A stretch of DNA of 64,000 nucleotides from Marinobacter piscis. GTDB taxonomy: Bacteria; Pseudomonadota; Gammaproteobacteria; Pseudomonadales; Oleiphilaceae. Location of the stretch: assembly GCF_007671655.1 (NCBI RefSeq), contig NZ_VCGX01000002.1:372001-436000 (forward strand), given 5' to 3'. Numbering within the stretch: the stretch's first letter is position 1; every line of letters starts with the position of its first letter. The notes beneath the pieces were generated by a model that saw nothing but the letters and a program-made list of their open reading frames with translations, was not told where the DNA came from and ran no database searches. The translations under genes and the position numbers were made by a program. Below are positions 62,918 to 64,000 of the stretch, piece by piece.

Positions 62918-63660
62918 TCATACTCCCGTGTGTGAACCAATCCAATCACCTTGTTTCTGCGCCAGACGGTCCTTTGCGGGATTCGGGCACATACGCGTTT
63001 TTTCGCTAGGATACAGTAATATGCGCCCACAGGGAGAACCCCATAGCCTGATAATTTCTCGCAAAGCCCGCCAGACGAGCGGCCACCGACACGCTGAACA
63101 GGTAACCGGAAAAAGTGCGTACCTGAGGCTTCAATTTTAAAGTTCAGCAAGTACAGCCAGTCTTCCATTCGCCGGCGCCACAGAAACCGCGCGCCCCACG
63201 GACCTGCTTTGCGTTGCGACACTGCCTTGCGCACACCCCATGTACTCAGCGGGTTAAACCCTATAAGTACGATTGTGCCCTCTCCCCGAAGAACCCGGGC
63301 GGCCTCACGCAGCACCTGGTGCGGGTAAGGGGAAAAGTCGGCCGTATGGTGAAGCAACACCAGATCCATGGAGTCTCCGGGGAAAGGCAGTTCGTCAGCA
63401 TCACAAACGACCACACCGTCCGGTATGCCGGCACAGTGCTCAGGTGTGCTTATTATCTTCTGGGTAAAGTCTGTGCTGTTCGTTAAAGGAAGCCGGTGAC
63501 TCACACCCACCTGAAGCTGCCTTGCCCCGGTCAGATGCGCCAGACTGCGCTCCAGATGTGCGCGCTGGTTTGCCAGGAGGTGGCGCCCTAACGGGGTCTG
63601 GAACCAGTTCTCAAAACTTTTGTTCCGGGATGAGTAATCAATGGCCTGACCCTGTTTCAC
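62902..63660 (-). CDS. SAM-dependent methyltransferase
   Basis: This 252-residue class I methyltransferase has [22 protein letters not shown] (motifs II to IV) and [20 protein letters not shown] (motif V-VI). Motif I is degenerate ([12 protein letters not shown] in place of a Gly-rich loop), as in other members of this gloB-adjacent family. The substrate is unknown. It is divergent from gloB, as PA1814 is in Pseudomonas. Confidence 0.85.
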   Translation of the reverse strand: MKQGQAIDYSSRNKSFENWFQTPLGRHLLANQRAHLERSLAHLTGARQLQVGVSHRLPLTNSTDFTQKIISTPEHCAGIPDGVVVCDADELPFPGDSMDLVLLHHTADFSPYPHQVLREAARVLRGEGTIVLIGFNPLSTWGVRKAVSQRKAGPWGARFLWRRRMEDWLYLLNFKIEASGTHFFRLPVQRVGGRSSGGLCEKLSGYGVLPVGAYYCILAKKRVCARIPQRTVWRRNKVIGLVHTREYECPER

Positions 63661-63782
63661 ACTGCTTCCACTCCCACGTTCAACGGTTTTGGTGGCGCCT
63701 CTCTAAGGGAGAGTTGTTGGGACCCTGATCATTATGTTCTATTATACCAGCCACACATGCCAAGCATACACGGGGATATCTG

Positions 63783-64000
63783 ATGCTTACTATCTCTGCC
63801 ATCCCGGCCTTCAATGATAACTACATCTGGTGTCTTGCAGATTCAGACACGGGTAAAGCTTTGATTGTGGATCCCGGCCAGGCGAAGCCGGTTCAGGAAC
63901 ACCTGCATGCAAACGGACTGACACTCGACACCATTCTGGTTACCCACCACCACCCTGACCATGTAGGCGGTATAAAGACCCTGGTACAGGACACTCCTGA
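63783..64000 (+). CDS. gloB: Hydroxyacylglutathione hydrolase (glyoxalase II), 5' part
   Basis: The window ends within this gene; 72 residues are seen. [17 protein letters not shown] and the metal-binding [12 protein letters not shown] (THxHxDH motif) identify glyoxalase II, which hydrolyses S-lactoylglutathione to lactate and glutathione. The start has ATGATG-like context with GGATATCTG upstream. Confidence 0.93.
   Translation, partial: MLTISAIPAFNDNYIWCLADSDTGKALIVDPGQAKPVQEHLHANGLTLDTILVTHHHPDHVGGIKTLVQDTP

Noticed and set aside
1..64000. Search for CRISPR arrays, IS elements, prophage genes, integrases and att sites
   Set aside because: No regularly spaced repeats, transposase, integrase or phage structural genes were found.

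Overview
The window is ordinary chromosome of a gammaproteobacterium, most likely Marinobacter or a close relative. The reasons are the moderate GC content, a LexA box of the E. coli type, a FimL-dnaQ-rnhA-methyltransferase-gloB order like that of Pseudomonas, a Pseudomonas-style RssB/RssC pair, and typical Marinobacter accessory genes (phasin, AcuI, SCP2-domain protein, divergent type II secretion genes). No insertion sequence, prophage, integron or CRISPR array was seen. Genus assignment is inference from gene content; no search was run.

Layout. 1-2.5 kb: the 3' end of a flavoprotein reductase, a methionine-rich periplasmic protein behind a decayed cupredoxin, and a RES/Xre toxin-antitoxin pair. 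2.7-8.8 kb: an alpha/beta hydrolase, nitronate monooxygenase, a stand-alone FabH, SOS-controlled YebG, a GntR regulator with a BASS-type transporter, and a tail-anchored hypothetical protein. 8.9-13.6 kb: a three-gene cassette of TonB-dependent receptor, TrpX-like periplasmic binding protein and a HAMP sensor kinase whose phospho-accepting histidine is glutamine. 13.6-15.6 kb: glutathione reductase and a GNAT acetyltransferase. 15.7-24.2 kb: type II secretion genes gspEFGHIJKLM on the minus strand and gspC divergent; gspD is not here. 24.3-29.1 kb: a coupled three-gene operon of AGPS-like FAD enzyme, GlpD-like dehydrogenase and FGGY kinase.

29-43.8 kb is mostly minus-strand housekeeping: DUF4139 protein, EEP-family protein, a shikimate-kinase-like protein coupled to SstT, an EamA exporter, SlyD, DUF1285, a radical SAM protein, SixA, GpsA and the RssB/RssC partner switch, with an HD-domain phosphohydrolase, XthA and a TetR regulator on the plus strand, then a phasin.

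44-64 kb: a sulfur-flavoured stretch (split YeeE/YedE transporter, BLH-type phosphatase, TusDCBE, NfuA, MetH, CysI with DUF934) mixed with ferrochelatase, tRNA-Ser(UGA), a Bax-inhibitor-1 protein, AcuI, SohB and an SCP2-domain protein, ending with fimL, dnaQ, rnhA, a methyltransferase and the start of gloB.

The two best candidates for undescribed biology are the receptor/binding-protein/pseudokinase cassette (8919-13557) and the AGPS-like/GlpD-like/FGGY operon (24304-29091). Smaller novelties are a TusE that keeps both DsrC cysteines, two convergent genes whose 3' coding ends form one perfect palindrome, a possible small RNA near 44 kb, and a cupredoxin remnant that has lost its copper-ligand cysteine.
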